From Solitalea lacus (GTDB lineage Bacteria; Bacteroidota; Bacteroidia; Sphingobacteriales; Sphingobacteriaceae): 64,000 bases of DNA. Both the position numbers and the translations under genes were made by a program. Below, piece after piece: positions 19,193 to 28,238 of this stretch; the first letter of the stretch is position 1, and each line of letters begins with the position of its first letter. The DNA is taken from the NCBI RefSeq assembly GCF_022014595.1, contig NZ_CP091740.1, positions 1,178,001 to 1,242,000 on the forward strand. The letters are read 5' to 3'. The notes below the pieces were generated by a model, which was not told where the DNA came from, did no database searches, and worked only from the letters and a program-made list of their open reading frames with translations.

Positions 19193-19214
19193 TGCGCCAG
19201 ATTACTCTGGCGCA
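19193..19214 (+). terminator. Terminator after katG
   Basis: An 8-bp stem (tgcgccag / ctggcgca) with the 6-base loop attact starts 54 bases after the katG stop. A second hairpin with arms ggagggcgcat / atgcgcctcc (one bulge) lies at 19285-19312 and is followed by tttaca. Either may end the katG transcript. Confidence 0.65.
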
Positions 19215-19312
19215 ATTACTGATTGGTTTTATGAAGAAAGATTCTTTAGAGTGCTAAATACACTCTTGTATTTGAAAAGTGCAGGGAGGGCGCATTCCCA
19301 GTATGCGCCTCC

Positions 19313-19609
19313 TTTACACAACTACAGCAACTAGCTTTGATGCTATAAGCTTAATCAGTCAAAAATGATTTATTGCTTATGGCTGTTAAGACTATTTAAA
19401 GAGCTATGATAAATTTCTTGTAAGCAATACTCTTTAATCTGTCAAAATTTGTTAAGTCAAAAGTGTTATTATTTGTTTTTAATAACAATAGTTTTAGTTA
19501 TTATCGGAAATTTTTCGGAATAATTCGATTTTTATTCAATTTTTTCTGTTTTTAATGAATTTAACCTTCTATATTGCTTTTTTTTTCGGCAGTCAATTTT
19601 GCAATATAG
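19313..19609. other. Gene-free stretch between katG and the Lrp-type regulator
   Basis: This AT-rich stretch shows no open frame with coding character. It should hold the promoter of the Lrp-type gene; the bases just upstream of that gene are very T-rich. I see no palindromic operator. Confidence 0.5.
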
Positions 19610-20074
19610 ATGAACCAGTTAGATCCACTTGATATTGAAATTTTAAGACTACTTCAAAAGGATGCTTCTTTGACGAATAAAGAGATCGCTTTTGAGATAC
19701 GTAAGTCCATTGCTACTATTCATGACAGAGTTAGAAAACTACATGAAAATGGAGTAATTAAGCGAGTAGTAGCTATTTTAGATCGAAAAAAGATCAACAG
19801 AAAACTAATTGCATTTGCTCACGTACTTCTAAACGATCATACAGTTAATACATTAAATCAGTTCGAACAGGAGGTGATAAAGTTTCCAGAGGTAATGGAG
19901 TGCTTGCAGATGAGTGGGTCGTTTGATTTTATTCTTCGTGTTGCCACCTATGATATGGATACCTATCACGACTTTTATCGAAATAAGCTAGCAATGTTGC
20001 CTAATATTAATACTGTTCAAAGTTTTTTTGTTTTATCCGAAGCCAAGAGTGATACTGCTTATCCTTTGGGGTGA
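19610..20074 (+). CDS. Lrp/AsnC-family transcriptional regulator
   Basis: The 154-residue protein opens LDPLDIEILRLLQKDASLTN, followed by KEIAFEIRKSIATIHDRVRK and LHENGVIKRVVAILDRKKIN, the N-terminal helix-turn-helix of the Lrp/AsnC family. Residues about 70-150 form the RAM effector-binding domain (FPEVMECLQMSGSFDFILRV). Such proteins sense amino acids and act locally or globally. Its start at 19610 fits the family. It stands alone, so its target is not evident; the adjacent katG is in the same direction but separated by terminators. Confidence 0.95.
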   Translation: MNQLDPLDIEILRLLQKDASLTNKEIAFEIRKSIATIHDRVRKLHENGVIKRVVAILDRKKINRKLIAFAHVLLNDHTVNTLNQFEQEVIKFPEVMECLQMSGSFDFILRVATYDMDTYHDFYRNKLAMLPNINTVQSFFVLSEAKSDTAYPLG

Positions 20075-20362
20075 TCTGAATGAAGTTTTTTCAGATTTTA
20101 GGCATAGAGTAATGAGTGTAAAATATCCCCTAAGTGGGCAAGTTTTATCTCGTGTTAGCTTATCTGTGATTCACAAATGATGTGGGATTTGTAACCATTA
20201 ACAAAGGATTTGATTTTTAGTTTAAAATAGACTTTGGTCATTATAGGAAACAAAAAATCTCAATTGGCAAATAGTATAAATCCTGTTTTTTGTATCAGTT
20301 TTGTGGCCTGAACTTTGAGGTATATAAGTTAGCTTTTGAAACTGAACTTAAAATCAATTATT

Positions 20363-20515
20363 ATGAGATCATTATTGTATATAATAGCGGTTCTCCTGGT
20401 AATAGGGTGGTTATTGGGACTGACAGTTTGGAATGCAGGCAATATTATTCATGTTTTATTGGTGATTGCAATAATATCGTTTTTGTTAACATTTATAAAA
20501 GCTAATACCCCTTAG
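20363..20515 (+). CDS. lmo0937-family small membrane protein
   Basis: The 50-residue protein MRSLLYIIAVLLVIGWLLGL is followed by TVWNAGNIIHVLLVIAIISF and a short tail. It forms two transmembrane helices separated by the WNAGNIIH turn characteristic of the lmo0937/YqaE-like mini membrane proteins, which are widespread and often stress-induced. The function is unknown. It is preceded by AT-rich leader DNA and followed by a very strong terminator at 20569-20615. Confidence 0.88.
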   Translation: MRSLLYIIAVLLVIGWLLGLTVWNAGNIIHVLLVIAIISFLLTFIKANTP

Positions 20516-20568
20516 TTAACGAATTTTCATGGTTTATATTCCATTGATCTTTTGTTGGTTATATGGAG

Positions 20569-20615
20569 AAGCACAAGAGGGCGCCTTATAATTATTAAGG
20601 CGCCCTCTTGTGCTT
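20569..20615. terminator. Strong bidirectional hairpin terminator, 20-bp perfect stem
   Basis: The arms (20569-20588 and 20596-20615) pair perfectly over 20 bp around a 7-base AT-rich loop, and a T-run follows on the plus strand. It lies between the mini membrane protein gene and the 3' end of the minus-strand LTA-synthase-like gene, so it can end transcripts from both sides. The core gggcgccttataa is shared with the inverted repeat at 8041-8077. Confidence 0.85.
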
Positions 20616-20687
20616 TTCTTGTAAGTCCCAATCGAAATCAATTTCTATTATTAGGTTTCGCCTGGTTTATGTGTAAATATCTAAATT

Positions 20688-22778
20688 TTACATTGCATTG
20701 TATTTCTTATTACTTAACAACCAAGAAGCGCATTGATAATATGCAATGGTCTTTTTTAATGCTTCTTTATGCACAACACTCTTCTTGATGCTACCATCTG
20801 TAAAGTTTTGAATATATTGTTCAGAATGACGAACAGGTTTTAGAATTGATAGAGTATCGTTTTCTATAAATCCTAAGCTTTGGTAAGTGCTTACAAAAGC
20901 ACAATTATGATTTGCACCAGGTTGAAAAATATCCTTGCCGAAAAATTTGCTTCTGTAATCTAAATTTAAGAAACCTAAAATGGTAGGGATTATATCAATT
21001 TGAGCCATCAGCGTATTTTCATTCCTTGGTTGGATGTATTCTGGAGAATAAACTAAACAAGGAATGTGATATTTATTTACAGGGAGGTCTGTTTTTCCTG
21101 CACTGGAAGCACAATGATCAGCTACAATAACGAAGATGGTGTTCTTGAACCAAGCATGTTTTTGAGCTTGTTTTATAAATGTTCCAATAGCATAGTCAGT
21201 ATATTTTACACCTCCTTCTCGGCTTTGAGAGCTAGACGGAATGTCAATTCTTCCATCAGGATAAGTAAATGGCCGATGGTTACTTACCGTCATAATATGA
21301 GTGAAAAACGGTTTTTTCTGGGCCGAATTTTTATCCAGAACGTTCAAGGCTAGCGAAAATAAATCTTCGTCAGCAACGCCCCATACATTTTCATAATGAA
21401 TCTTTTCTAGAGGGATAGCACTTCTATCAATCACTTCGTATCCGTTTGTTCCAAAAAACTCTTTCATGTTGTCGAAATAACTATATCCCCCATAAACGTA
21501 TTGGGTGATATATCCCTTACTTCGAAGTACTGAGCCAATAGTAAATAAATTGCCATTATTTGGTCGTTTTACAACACTTTGGCCAGGTGTTGGAGTAATG
21601 CCTAATGAGAGTGCCTCTAAACCTCGAACGGTCCGGGTACCACTGGCATATAAATTAGTAAAGAACAAGCTATGATTTGCTAAAGAATCAAGGTTAGGGG
21701 TAATATTTTGAGTGTTCCCGAATGCCTTCATAAAATCCGCACTTAAGCTTTCTACACTAATCAAAACAATATTCTTTTTGTTTTCTGGTTTGTCAGAGGT
21801 AATATCTCTTTCAATATTGAAAACATCATTGCTTATAAATTTTGCATTAGGCGCACTTAATTCTTTTCGGAGGATAGTAAATGCTTCCTTGGCTGGGAGT
21901 TGTTTGTAAAATTTATTATAGTCAAGTTCATTGTTATTAAATGCAACACCAAATTGATATAAGCCATTGCCTGCAAGCTCATTTGCAAATGCGTTTGAAC
22001 TAAACTGTCTCCAGTCACTTTTTACTAAATAGAAGGAAGCAACGGGCCATATCAGTAGGGCGACTGCAATTAGATGGCGTTGTAGTGCAGGTTGTGATGA
22101 GCTTGAGACACTGTTTATAACAGGCTTTCTAATCAGCAGAAAAACTGCGGTAGCGACAACTGTCACACCTAAAATAAGAGTAGGTAGAGGATATGATTCC
22201 TTAATGTTTCCTATTACTTCATTAGTATAAATAAGGTAATCTACCGCTATAAAATTATAACGGGTACTAAATTCATTCCAAAAGAACCATTCGCTAACAC
22301 CGTTAAAGATTAATAACCAGCAAATAATAAAGAAGTCGATTGCTAAAATTGATCTTCTCCATTTAATTCTAAAATTTTCACCCTTTTTCCAAAGAAATAA
22401 ATAAAAACATAGTCTTAAAGCGATATAGATTACTATTGCTTTGTATAGCAGTTTGTTATAATCAGCTGGAAATAGATTTGTAAATAGTAAAGTTCCAAGC
22501 AATGTTATAAGCGCACCAAACAATACGTAGATATATGGTTTTGAATAAACTTTTTCATTGTAAACCCATATGTACAGTACAAAGGGGATGGATGCGAATG
22601 AGGCCATGCTAAGGTCATACAGTAGTCCCAGACCATATATGCCCAATACTGTCCTTGTTGAAAGAGCGAGATCTGTTGATGGATGAAATATGAGGACAGT
22701 TCTTGTAACTATGGAAATTGAAATAATTAATAAAACAAGAATCAGAACGGGGGTAAATCTTTTAAATAGCTTCAACAT
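20688..22778 (-). CDS. LTA-synthase-like membrane sulfatase-fold enzyme
   Basis: The 696-residue protein has about five to six membrane helices in residues 1-255 (for example VLILVLLIISISIVTRTVLI) and a large periplasmic alkaline-phosphatase/sulfatase-superfamily domain from about residue 335. Landmarks are NIVLISVESLSADFM (metal ligand Glu343), ASGTRTVRGLEALSLGITPT (nucleophile Thr381 or Thr383), YVYGGYSYFDNM and a metal His in IVADHCAS. The family transfers phosphoglycerol, phosphoethanolamine or similar head groups to envelope polymers or lipids. It ends a minus-strand cluster with a two-component system and an ArnT-like enzyme. The exact donor and acceptor cannot be read from sequence. 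Confidence 0.9.
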   Translation of the reverse strand: MLKLFKRFTPVLILVLLIISISIVTRTVLIFHPSTDLALSTRTVLGIYGLGLLYDLSMASFASIPFVLYIWVYNEKVYSKPYIYVLFGALITLLGTLLFTNLFPADYNKLLYKAIVIYIALRLCFYLFLWKKGENFRIKWRRSILAIDFFIICWLLIFNGVSEWFFWNEFSTRYNFIAVDYLIYTNEVIGNIKESYPLPTLILGVTVVATAVFLLIRKPVINSVSSSSQPALQRHLIAVALLIWPVASFYLVKSDWRQFSSNAFANELAGNGLYQFGVAFNNNELDYNKFYKQLPAKEAFTILRKELSAPNAKFISNDVFNIERDITSDKPENKKNIVLISVESLSADFMKAFGNTQNITPNLDSLANHSLFFTNLYASGTRTVRGLEALSLGITPTPGQSVVKRPNNGNLFTIGSVLRSKGYITQYVYGGYSYFDNMKEFFGTNGYEVIDRSAIPLEKIHYENVWGVADEDLFSLALNVLDKNSAQKKPFFTHIMTVSNHRPFTYPDGRIDIPSSSQSREGGVKYTDYAIGTFIKQAQKHAWFKNTIFVIVADHCASSAGKTDLPVNKYHIPCLVYSPEYIQPRNENTLMAQIDIIPTILGFLNLDYRSKFFGKDIFQPGANHNCAFVSTYQSLGFIENDTLSILKPVRHSEQYIQNFTDGSIKKSVVHKEALKKTIAYYQCASWLLSNKKYNAM

Positions 22779-22878
22779 TGTTTGTTAACAAATTGTTAGG
22801 CCGCAAAAATGCATGTTAAAAATGAAGAAATATTGAAGAAATTCTGAAGGAATTTTGAAGTTATAATGTCAATTAGCT

Positions 22879-24135
22879 TTAAATAAGGTTAATAGTAAAA
22901 ATATGTTCTTGGTTGTCACTGTATTTATAGCTTAATTTAAAACCTGCTATTAAGCAGATTTCCTTAACAATTGCAAGCCCTAATCCTGTGCCTCCGTGAG
23001 CATTTTCTTTATAAAAACGTTGAAAAATATGATGTTCATTTAATGGTCCACGGTTGGAGTTATTACTAATAACTAGGCATGTTTTACTTAACTTTATTCT
23101 TATAGTGCCTTCATTATCCGTATATCTTATAGCATTATTTATCAGGTTGCTAATCATGATTTCTGCCAACTGAGGATGAAAGGGAATTTGTACTTCCGCT
23201 AAATCAGTTTCTAAAACTAACTTCTTAATTAATATAAACTCCTCTGTTTCCTGAACTTTTTGAATAATTATAGCTTTTAAATCGACTTTTTCTTTTAATA
23301 GAAATTGACGGTTTTCAAGTTTGGTTAAAAGCAATAGTGATTGATGCAGTTTACTTAATTTATGGGCAGAATTGTCAATGATCAACAATTGCTGCATTTC
23401 GCTATCATTTAAATCAGCTGATTGAATTAGGATTTCAATTTTTGAACGTATTACAGCTAATGGAGTTTGCATTTCGTGAGCCGCATTTTCAGTAAATGTT
23501 TTCAAGGAATGATAATCGGCATAAATCCGTGAAGTCATTTTATTGAGCCTCTCATTCAATAAATTAATTTCATCAATTGGTTCTGAAGGCAACTTTAAGG
23601 GTGTTTGTTGATTGAGATGATAACTTCCAATTCGATCAATTGTATTATAGAAGGGTTGTAATAACCGATTAACCACCCTACGGTTTATTATGAAGTTTGC
23701 TAATAAAACCAGTCCAATCATGCTTACAATAACAGGAATGATAAGCTTCATGAGATCTTCAAATTCAACTTCAGATTTATTTACCGTTACAGCATAGTTT
23801 ATTCCGTCAACATTTATAGGGAAAATCAGTTGTCTGATGGGTTCGAATTCATCTTCAGCTTTGTTGTAAACAGAAATAGTTTGTTTTCTTTTTGTTGAGA
23901 GTGGTTCTGTTACTTTTTGATAGGTAACCCATTGATGCCTTGTGTTCGGAATCATAGGTAGCTTATGGTATAAAGAGGCATATCCTTCTATTTCCAGTTG
24001 TTCGGCTCTAAGGGTTTCATCTAATTGGCTATGAAGAATATAATGCAATAGAAAATAAAAGGCTATACTGCCTATTCCAAAAATTATAATAGTGACCCAG
24101 CTATTTATCAGGTTGTATTTTGTAAATAACTTCAT
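22879..24135 (-). CDS. Sensor histidine kinase
   Basis: The 418-residue protein has two membrane helices (about residues 13-33 and 130-152) flanking a periplasmic sensor of about 95 residues. Then come a HisKA domain with phospho-accepting His220 in FTENAAHEMQTPLAVI and an ATPase domain with N-box ISNLINNAIRYTDNEG (Asn330, Asn333-334) and G-box HGGTGLGLAIVKE. Its start overlaps the response-regulator stop by one base (TAATG), so the two are translationally coupled. It probably senses an envelope or cation signal, by analogy with neighbouring envelope genes; the ligand is unknown. Confidence 0.95.
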   Translation of the reverse strand: MKLFTKYNLINSWVTIIIFGIGSIAFYFLLHYILHSQLDETLRAEQLEIEGYASLYHKLPMIPNTRHQWVTYQKVTEPLSTKRKQTISVYNKAEDEFEPIRQLIFPINVDGINYAVTVNKSEVEFEDLMKLIIPVIVSMIGLVLLANFIINRRVVNRLLQPFYNTIDRIGSYHLNQQTPLKLPSEPIDEINLLNERLNKMTSRIYADYHSLKTFTENAAHEMQTPLAVIRSKIEILIQSADLNDSEMQQLLIIDNSAHKLSKLHQSLLLLTKLENRQFLLKEKVDLKAIIIQKVQETEEFILIKKLVLETDLAEVQIPFHPQLAEIMISNLINNAIRYTDNEGTIRIKLSKTCLVISNNSNRGPLNEHHIFQRFYKENAHGGTGLGLAIVKEICLIAGFKLSYKYSDNQEHIFTINLI

Positions 24136-24809
24136 TAAATAAGCATTTTATATCCCATTCCATACATGGATTTAATGCAATCTTCTCCACCGGCAGCTAA
24201 AATCTTTTTTCTAATATTTTTAATATGTGTATAAATGAAGTCATGATTATCAGCAAAGTCCCTGATGTCTCCCCATAAATGCTGTGCGATAGCATTTTTT
24301 GATAATACCTTGTTTTTATTAATCACCAGGAATAATAATAATTGAAACTCTTTGTTGGTTAACTCCAGTTCCTGGTCCAAAACTGTTACAGATTTGCCCA
24401 ACAAATCAATACGCATGTCTCCTGCTTGTATGCTCGATTGCCCATTAAAATTTCGTCTGCGAATAATAGCTGCAATCCTAATACTTAGTTCCGAAAGGTG
24501 AAAAGGTTTGGTAAGGTAATCATCAGCTCCTAATTGAAGTCCTTCAAGTTTATCATCTAATGCATCTTTAGCCGAAATAATAATAACACCTTCTGTTTTC
24601 CCCTTCTTTTTTAAAAGCTTTAACAGGTCAAGGCCGGAACCGTCTGGAAGCATAATGTCTAAAACTATGCAATCATAATCATGTACTCCAATTTTATTAT
24701 AAGCATCGTCGAAGGTATATACCGATTCACAAACAAAGTCATCGGCTGAAAGGTACTCAACCATGCTTTCGTTGAGGTAGGGCTCGTCCTCTATGATTAA
24801 AATTTTCAA
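24135..24809 (-). CDS. OmpR/PhoB-family response regulator (TTG start)
   Basis: The 224-residue protein has a receiver domain with acidic pocket Glu7-Asp8 (MKILIIEDEPYL), phospho-acceptor Asp51 (CIVLDIMLPDGSGL) and Lys101 (DDYLTKPFHLSEL). A winged-helix output domain follows (ELELTNKEFQLLLFLVINKN, DFIYTHIKNIRKKI, SMYGMGYKML). The first codon is TTG; no in-frame ATG fits the family start. It is coupled to the downstream kinase by a one-base overlap. The cluster order suggests it controls the ArnT-like and LTA-synthase-like genes around it. Confidence 0.95.
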   Translation of the reverse strand: MKILIIEDEPYLNESMVEYLSADDFVCESVYTFDDAYNKIGVHDYDCIVLDIMLPDGSGLDLLKLLKKKGKTEGVIIISAKDALDDKLEGLQLGADDYLTKPFHLSELSIRIAAIIRRRNFNGQSSIQAGDMRIDLLGKSVTVLDQELELTNKEFQLLLFLVINKNKVLSKNAIAQHLWGDIRDFADNHDFIYTHIKNIRKKILAAGGEDCIKSMYGMGYKMLI

Positions 24810-24877
24810 AACCTATATTTTTAACCAAAATACTGAATAAATTATGGGAAAAAGTGTTTTGAGTAGATGTATTTTGA

Positions 24878-26497
24878 TTAATTGTAATAAATCACCCATT
24901 TGTCTAAAGACTTCCGATTCCATTGCCCATTCATCAATAGTTTAATTTCTGGAGGTAATTCACTTTGGGTGACGATTACATTTTTTTTCTCCATAAGTTT
25001 TTTTAGATATGATATATCCCCTTGTTCATGCAAGTTGATCAAGTGTTTTTTCCAAGCGTTGGTTCTTTCGAATTGAGTTTCCCTTTTTAGCGAATTTTCA
25101 GTATTGTAAATTGAAATAATGTCAGTGTTAAGTTCAAATGCTAATGAGGGCAAAAACTTGTCATAAACCAATATGTTGGATCGATTTAAAGAATTAGCCT
25201 TAATAAAACTAGCAATTGGCCTAATAGAATTAGCTTTGAAACTATTATAATGTAAAAAAAAAGAGGAATACAAAAGAAGTGTTAATGCAAAGGAGATATT
25301 AAGTAGACCTATTGCTTTTTGTTCCTGCTTTACTAGTACACAAGTTAGTAAGCCTACTAAGAAAGCTATTGCAGGTACAAAATACAGCCATTCTGGTACA
25401 GTAAAATTGGTGTTAAAAAAGTTAAGAAGGCTGATTGCTAGGAAAATTAAGCAGTGGATTATGAAAATTACCCACTTCCAAATGGCATTTAATGCCTGGT
25501 CAAAATAGTAAGCTGTAACCAAGCTAAATCCAGAAGACAAGGGAAGAATGTATAGTGTTAACTTGGAACTTGAAATGGAGTAAACAATGAACGGAATTAA
25601 TAGCCACCAAACAAGGATGTTATAGACTGTCTTTTGGTCGGAAAATGATTGTTGCGTTCTTTTAAAAATATTTTTAATGAAAAATGGAAACCAAGGCAAG
25701 GTAACCATTGGAAATACAAGGAGATAATAATAAAAGGGTTGGCTTCTTGAGAAAACCTCAGCATGAAAATAGCGATCAAACATGTGTTTGAGTATAAAGT
25801 ATTGACCTAAGCCATTGTTGCTCCTGGTCACTAAATAAAACCATGAAAATGAAATGATTGTGAAAGCAGCAATTGCTATGAGGTACTGAAATTTAAATAA
25901 TGGTGGCTTAGGTAATATCTTCATCATTCCAATCATTGCAAAAAAAGGGACTACAAAAACGGCATGGCCTTTAGTTAAAAATCCTAAAGCTGCTGCTACA
26001 GCGGTTATCCACAAGTATTTAGTTTGTTGAGTTTGGGAAAAACGAATCCATCCAAATATTGTCAATAATATAAATGTATTGAGGTATGCATCAGTAGTTA
26101 AGGTGCGGACAGAAATCAAAACAATAGGCAAGGTGGCATATATTAAAGCTGCATATTTGGCAATCTTAGGTTGAGAAAATAATGACAATGAGATTATAAA
26201 TATCAAATATACTTGCACAGCGTAAGCCACAACTAAAAAAAATCGGGCAGCAAAAGAACTCACTCCAAATAGTTGAAAGCTTAATGTGGTTATCCAATAA
26301 GTTAGCGGTGGTTTATGGAAGTGATGAATGTCCAATAAGGTTGGTTCCACCCAGTTTTTTGAATGAAACATTTCTCTGGCAATTTCTGCATAACGGGCTT
26401 CACTGGTTTCTAGCACCCCCCATAGCCCATTAGTTAACAACATAACTGTTGTGAAAACAAAAAGTAATGCAAAATAATCCCTTAAGTAATTTTTCAT
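24878..26497 (-). CDS. ArnT/PMT-like membrane glycosyltransferase (GT39/GT83 type)
   Basis: The 539-residue protein has 11-13 membrane helices. Its first periplasmic loop shows GVLETSEARYAEIAREMFHS, WVEPTLLDIHHFHKPPLTYW and LTTDAYLN, the acidic catalytic loop typical of ArnT and PMT_2 enzymes. These enzymes use polyprenyl-phosphate sugars and add the sugar to lipid A, proteins or other envelope acceptors on the periplasmic side. It lies 68 bases upstream of the response regulator on the same strand. Context with a two-component system and an LTA-synthase-like enzyme suggests lipid A or envelope charge modification, by inference. Confidence 0.9.
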   Translation of the reverse strand: MKNYLRDYFALLFVFTTVMLLTNGLWGVLETSEARYAEIAREMFHSKNWVEPTLLDIHHFHKPPLTYWITTLSFQLFGVSSFAARFFLVVAYAVQVYLIFIISLSLFSQPKIAKYAALIYATLPIVLISVRTLTTDAYLNTFILLTIFGWIRFSQTQQTKYLWITAVAAALGFLTKGHAVFVVPFFAMIGMMKILPKPPLFKFQYLIAIAAFTIISFSWFYLVTRSNNGLGQYFILKHMFDRYFHAEVFSRSQPFYYYLLVFPMVTLPWFPFFIKNIFKRTQQSFSDQKTVYNILVWWLLIPFIVYSISSSKLTLYILPLSSGFSLVTAYYFDQALNAIWKWVIFIIHCLIFLAISLLNFFNTNFTVPEWLYFVPAIAFLVGLLTCVLVKQEQKAIGLLNISFALTLLLYSSFFLHYNSFKANSIRPIASFIKANSLNRSNILVYDKFLPSLAFELNTDIISIYNTENSLKRETQFERTNAWKKHLINLHEQGDISYLKKLMEKKNVIVTQSELPPEIKLLMNGQWNRKSLDKWVIYYN

Positions 26498-26803
26498 TGG
26501 TTTATACTAATGGATTATAAATGTTGAGTATATAAATAATGCTTTAAGCGGATGTTTGTTCATAAATTAATCTGCTTATTACCTGTTTTCACAATTGGCT
26601 AGTAAAATTTGGAGTTATTGTTGTTTTGATTGCATTTAGTGATTGTATTGAAGCTACAAATGAATTCTGTTAGAATTCTGAAGTTGCTGACGGTGAAAGC
26701 TCGCATAATTGAAAGATTAGATGTTCCATTATATCAATATAGCGTTCTGAGCTTTGTATGGTCAATATGCAGGTAAAAAAAAGCTTTTTGTTCTATACGA
26801 AAC
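26498..26803. other. Gene-free stretch upstream of the ArnT-like gene
   Basis: About 300 AT-rich bases hold no open frame with coding character and no strong hairpin. They should contain the promoter of the minus-strand ArnT-RR-HK cluster and the end of the M28 peptidase transcript. I see no clear operator. Confidence 0.4.
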
Positions 26804-27760
26804 CTAATTCTGATTAATAAATGAGATAGGATTAGACACATTGGCCATATGCACAATAGCTTTGTAAATGTACTCACAAACCTGCTTTTCACCTTTAATA
26901 TTAATCAACGAGATTACATCTTCGGGAGTATGGTACTGAGGGTGCCCTCCGGTATGCAGGCCTAATACTGAGATGTTCTTTTTATAAAAGGAAACATGAT
27001 CGGAACCTCCAACTTCACCAGCATGCACAATAGGATTTAAATTACATTCGGCACCTAGTCCTTTCATCAGTTCCATGCCGCTATTAAAGGTTCCGGCACC
27101 GCCCATATAGATCTCTCTTTTTTCATTTAAGCGGCCTACCATATCCATATTCATCATTAACTTAATGCTTTCCAACGGCACAGTTGGGTGTGAGGTGAAA
27201 TATTTTGAGCCTAACAAACCTTGTTCTTCGGCACCAAAAGCTATGATTATAATACTTCGTTTCAGCTGATTGCGGTTAGCACTTAATTTTTCGCCTATCT
27301 CCAGCAGTGCAGCTGTGCCACTGGCGTTATCATCAGCTCCTGGGTGAATAGCTACGGTATCTTTCTTTTTTGACGAAGGCCCACCCATACCAATATGATC
27401 GCAATGAGCTCCCAGTACAATGTACTCTCTCTTCAATTGAGGGTCTGATCCCTCAATTACTCCAATTACATTCCATGTTTTAACAACCGGAGTATCAAGT
27501 ACGCCTTTTTTTACTTTCAGTTTCGCTTTAAAAGGCTGACGATAAGTGCTGTTTATTTTGGAGATACCAGATTTTCGGAAATCTTCAATCAGATAGTTTA
27601 CCACTTTGCGATTCTCTGCCGTTCCCGGATAACGGCCTTTGTTTTCTTTGGCTGCTAAAAACTCAATGTGCTGCTTGATTTCATCTTCTGTAATGTCGGC
27701 TTGAGCCAGCAAGTTCTTAAACGGAACTAAAAAAAGTAATGCAGTTAACAGTAATCTCAT
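26804..27760 (-). CDS. M28-family secreted zinc aminopeptidase
   Basis: The protein has a signal peptide (MRLLLTALLFLVPFKNLLAQ) and an M28 peptidase domain. The two-zinc site is complete: His119 (VLGAHCDHIG), bridging Asp143 (HPGADDNASG), catalytic Glu178 with ligand Glu179 (IAFGAEEQGLLGS), Asp206 (MNMDMVGR) and His277 (QYHTPEDV). Enzymes of this type remove N-terminal amino acids from peptides in the periplasm or outside. It is a single-gene unit, with the SusCD modules starting 480 bases away on the other strand. It may supply amino acids from imported peptides, by inference. Confidence 0.94.
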   Translation of the reverse strand: MRLLLTALLFLVPFKNLLAQADITEDEIKQHIEFLAAKENKGRYPGTAENRKVVNYLIEDFRKSGISKINSTYRQPFKAKLKVKKGVLDTPVVKTWNVIGVIEGSDPQLKREYIVLGAHCDHIGMGGPSSKKKDTVAIHPGADDNASGTAALLEIGEKLSANRNQLKRSIIIIAFGAEEQGLLGSKYFTSHPTVPLESIKLMMNMDMVGRLNEKREIYMGGAGTFNSGMELMKGLGAECNLNPIVHAGEVGGSDHVSFYKKNISVLGLHTGGHPQYHTPEDVISLINIKGEKQVCEYIYKAIVHMANVSNPISFINQN

Positions 27761-28238
27761 AGGTTGCGAAAATATTAAAAAAGCAGTAGTTGAATTTCTA
27801 CTTCTGAAATTCTTTTTGCCGGAAAGGTTATCAGTTTTTAGTTAGCAGCAGGAGGAGTTTGAAAATTAATGTTAAATTCTTGTCACCCTATTGGTTATTT
27901 ATTGTGACTATTAAAAAGAAGGAACTTCGTTATTCAAAAAATGGTTAAAAATTCTTCATATAATCAAAACCAAAGGAAGAGTGATTCTCTTAACGGCAGC
28001 ATTGCTGCCGTTTTCTCCTTGGCTAAGTTAATTTAAGTGCAAAAGTTTTAATTATTGGTTTTGTATACTTCTTTTGGTTTTTAGTGAGATATTGATTTTT
28101 TAACAAATTGTTATTTATTTTCAATTTTATTGATTTTTTTTAAAAAAATCGCAGGCGTTATTGTTTAGTTTGTAAAATTGAGTCATATTGCCGGCTGTGA
28201 TTTTATAGTTTTATCCAGGATAATTTTTAACCAATGTT
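27761..28238. other. Promoter-containing gap between M28 peptidase and sigma factor A
   Basis: A hairpin at 27992-28012 (arms aacggcagc / gctgccgtt, loop att, followed by ttctcctt) is the clearest structure and may end a transcript running in from the left. The rest is AT-rich, with long T and A runs just before the sigma factor gene. No coding frame is visible. Confidence 0.5.

Noticed and set aside
20290-20505. 71-codon frame starting MYQFCG
   Set aside because: It overlaps the lmo0937-type mini membrane protein in another frame, starts at a non-ATG codon, and shows no coding character.
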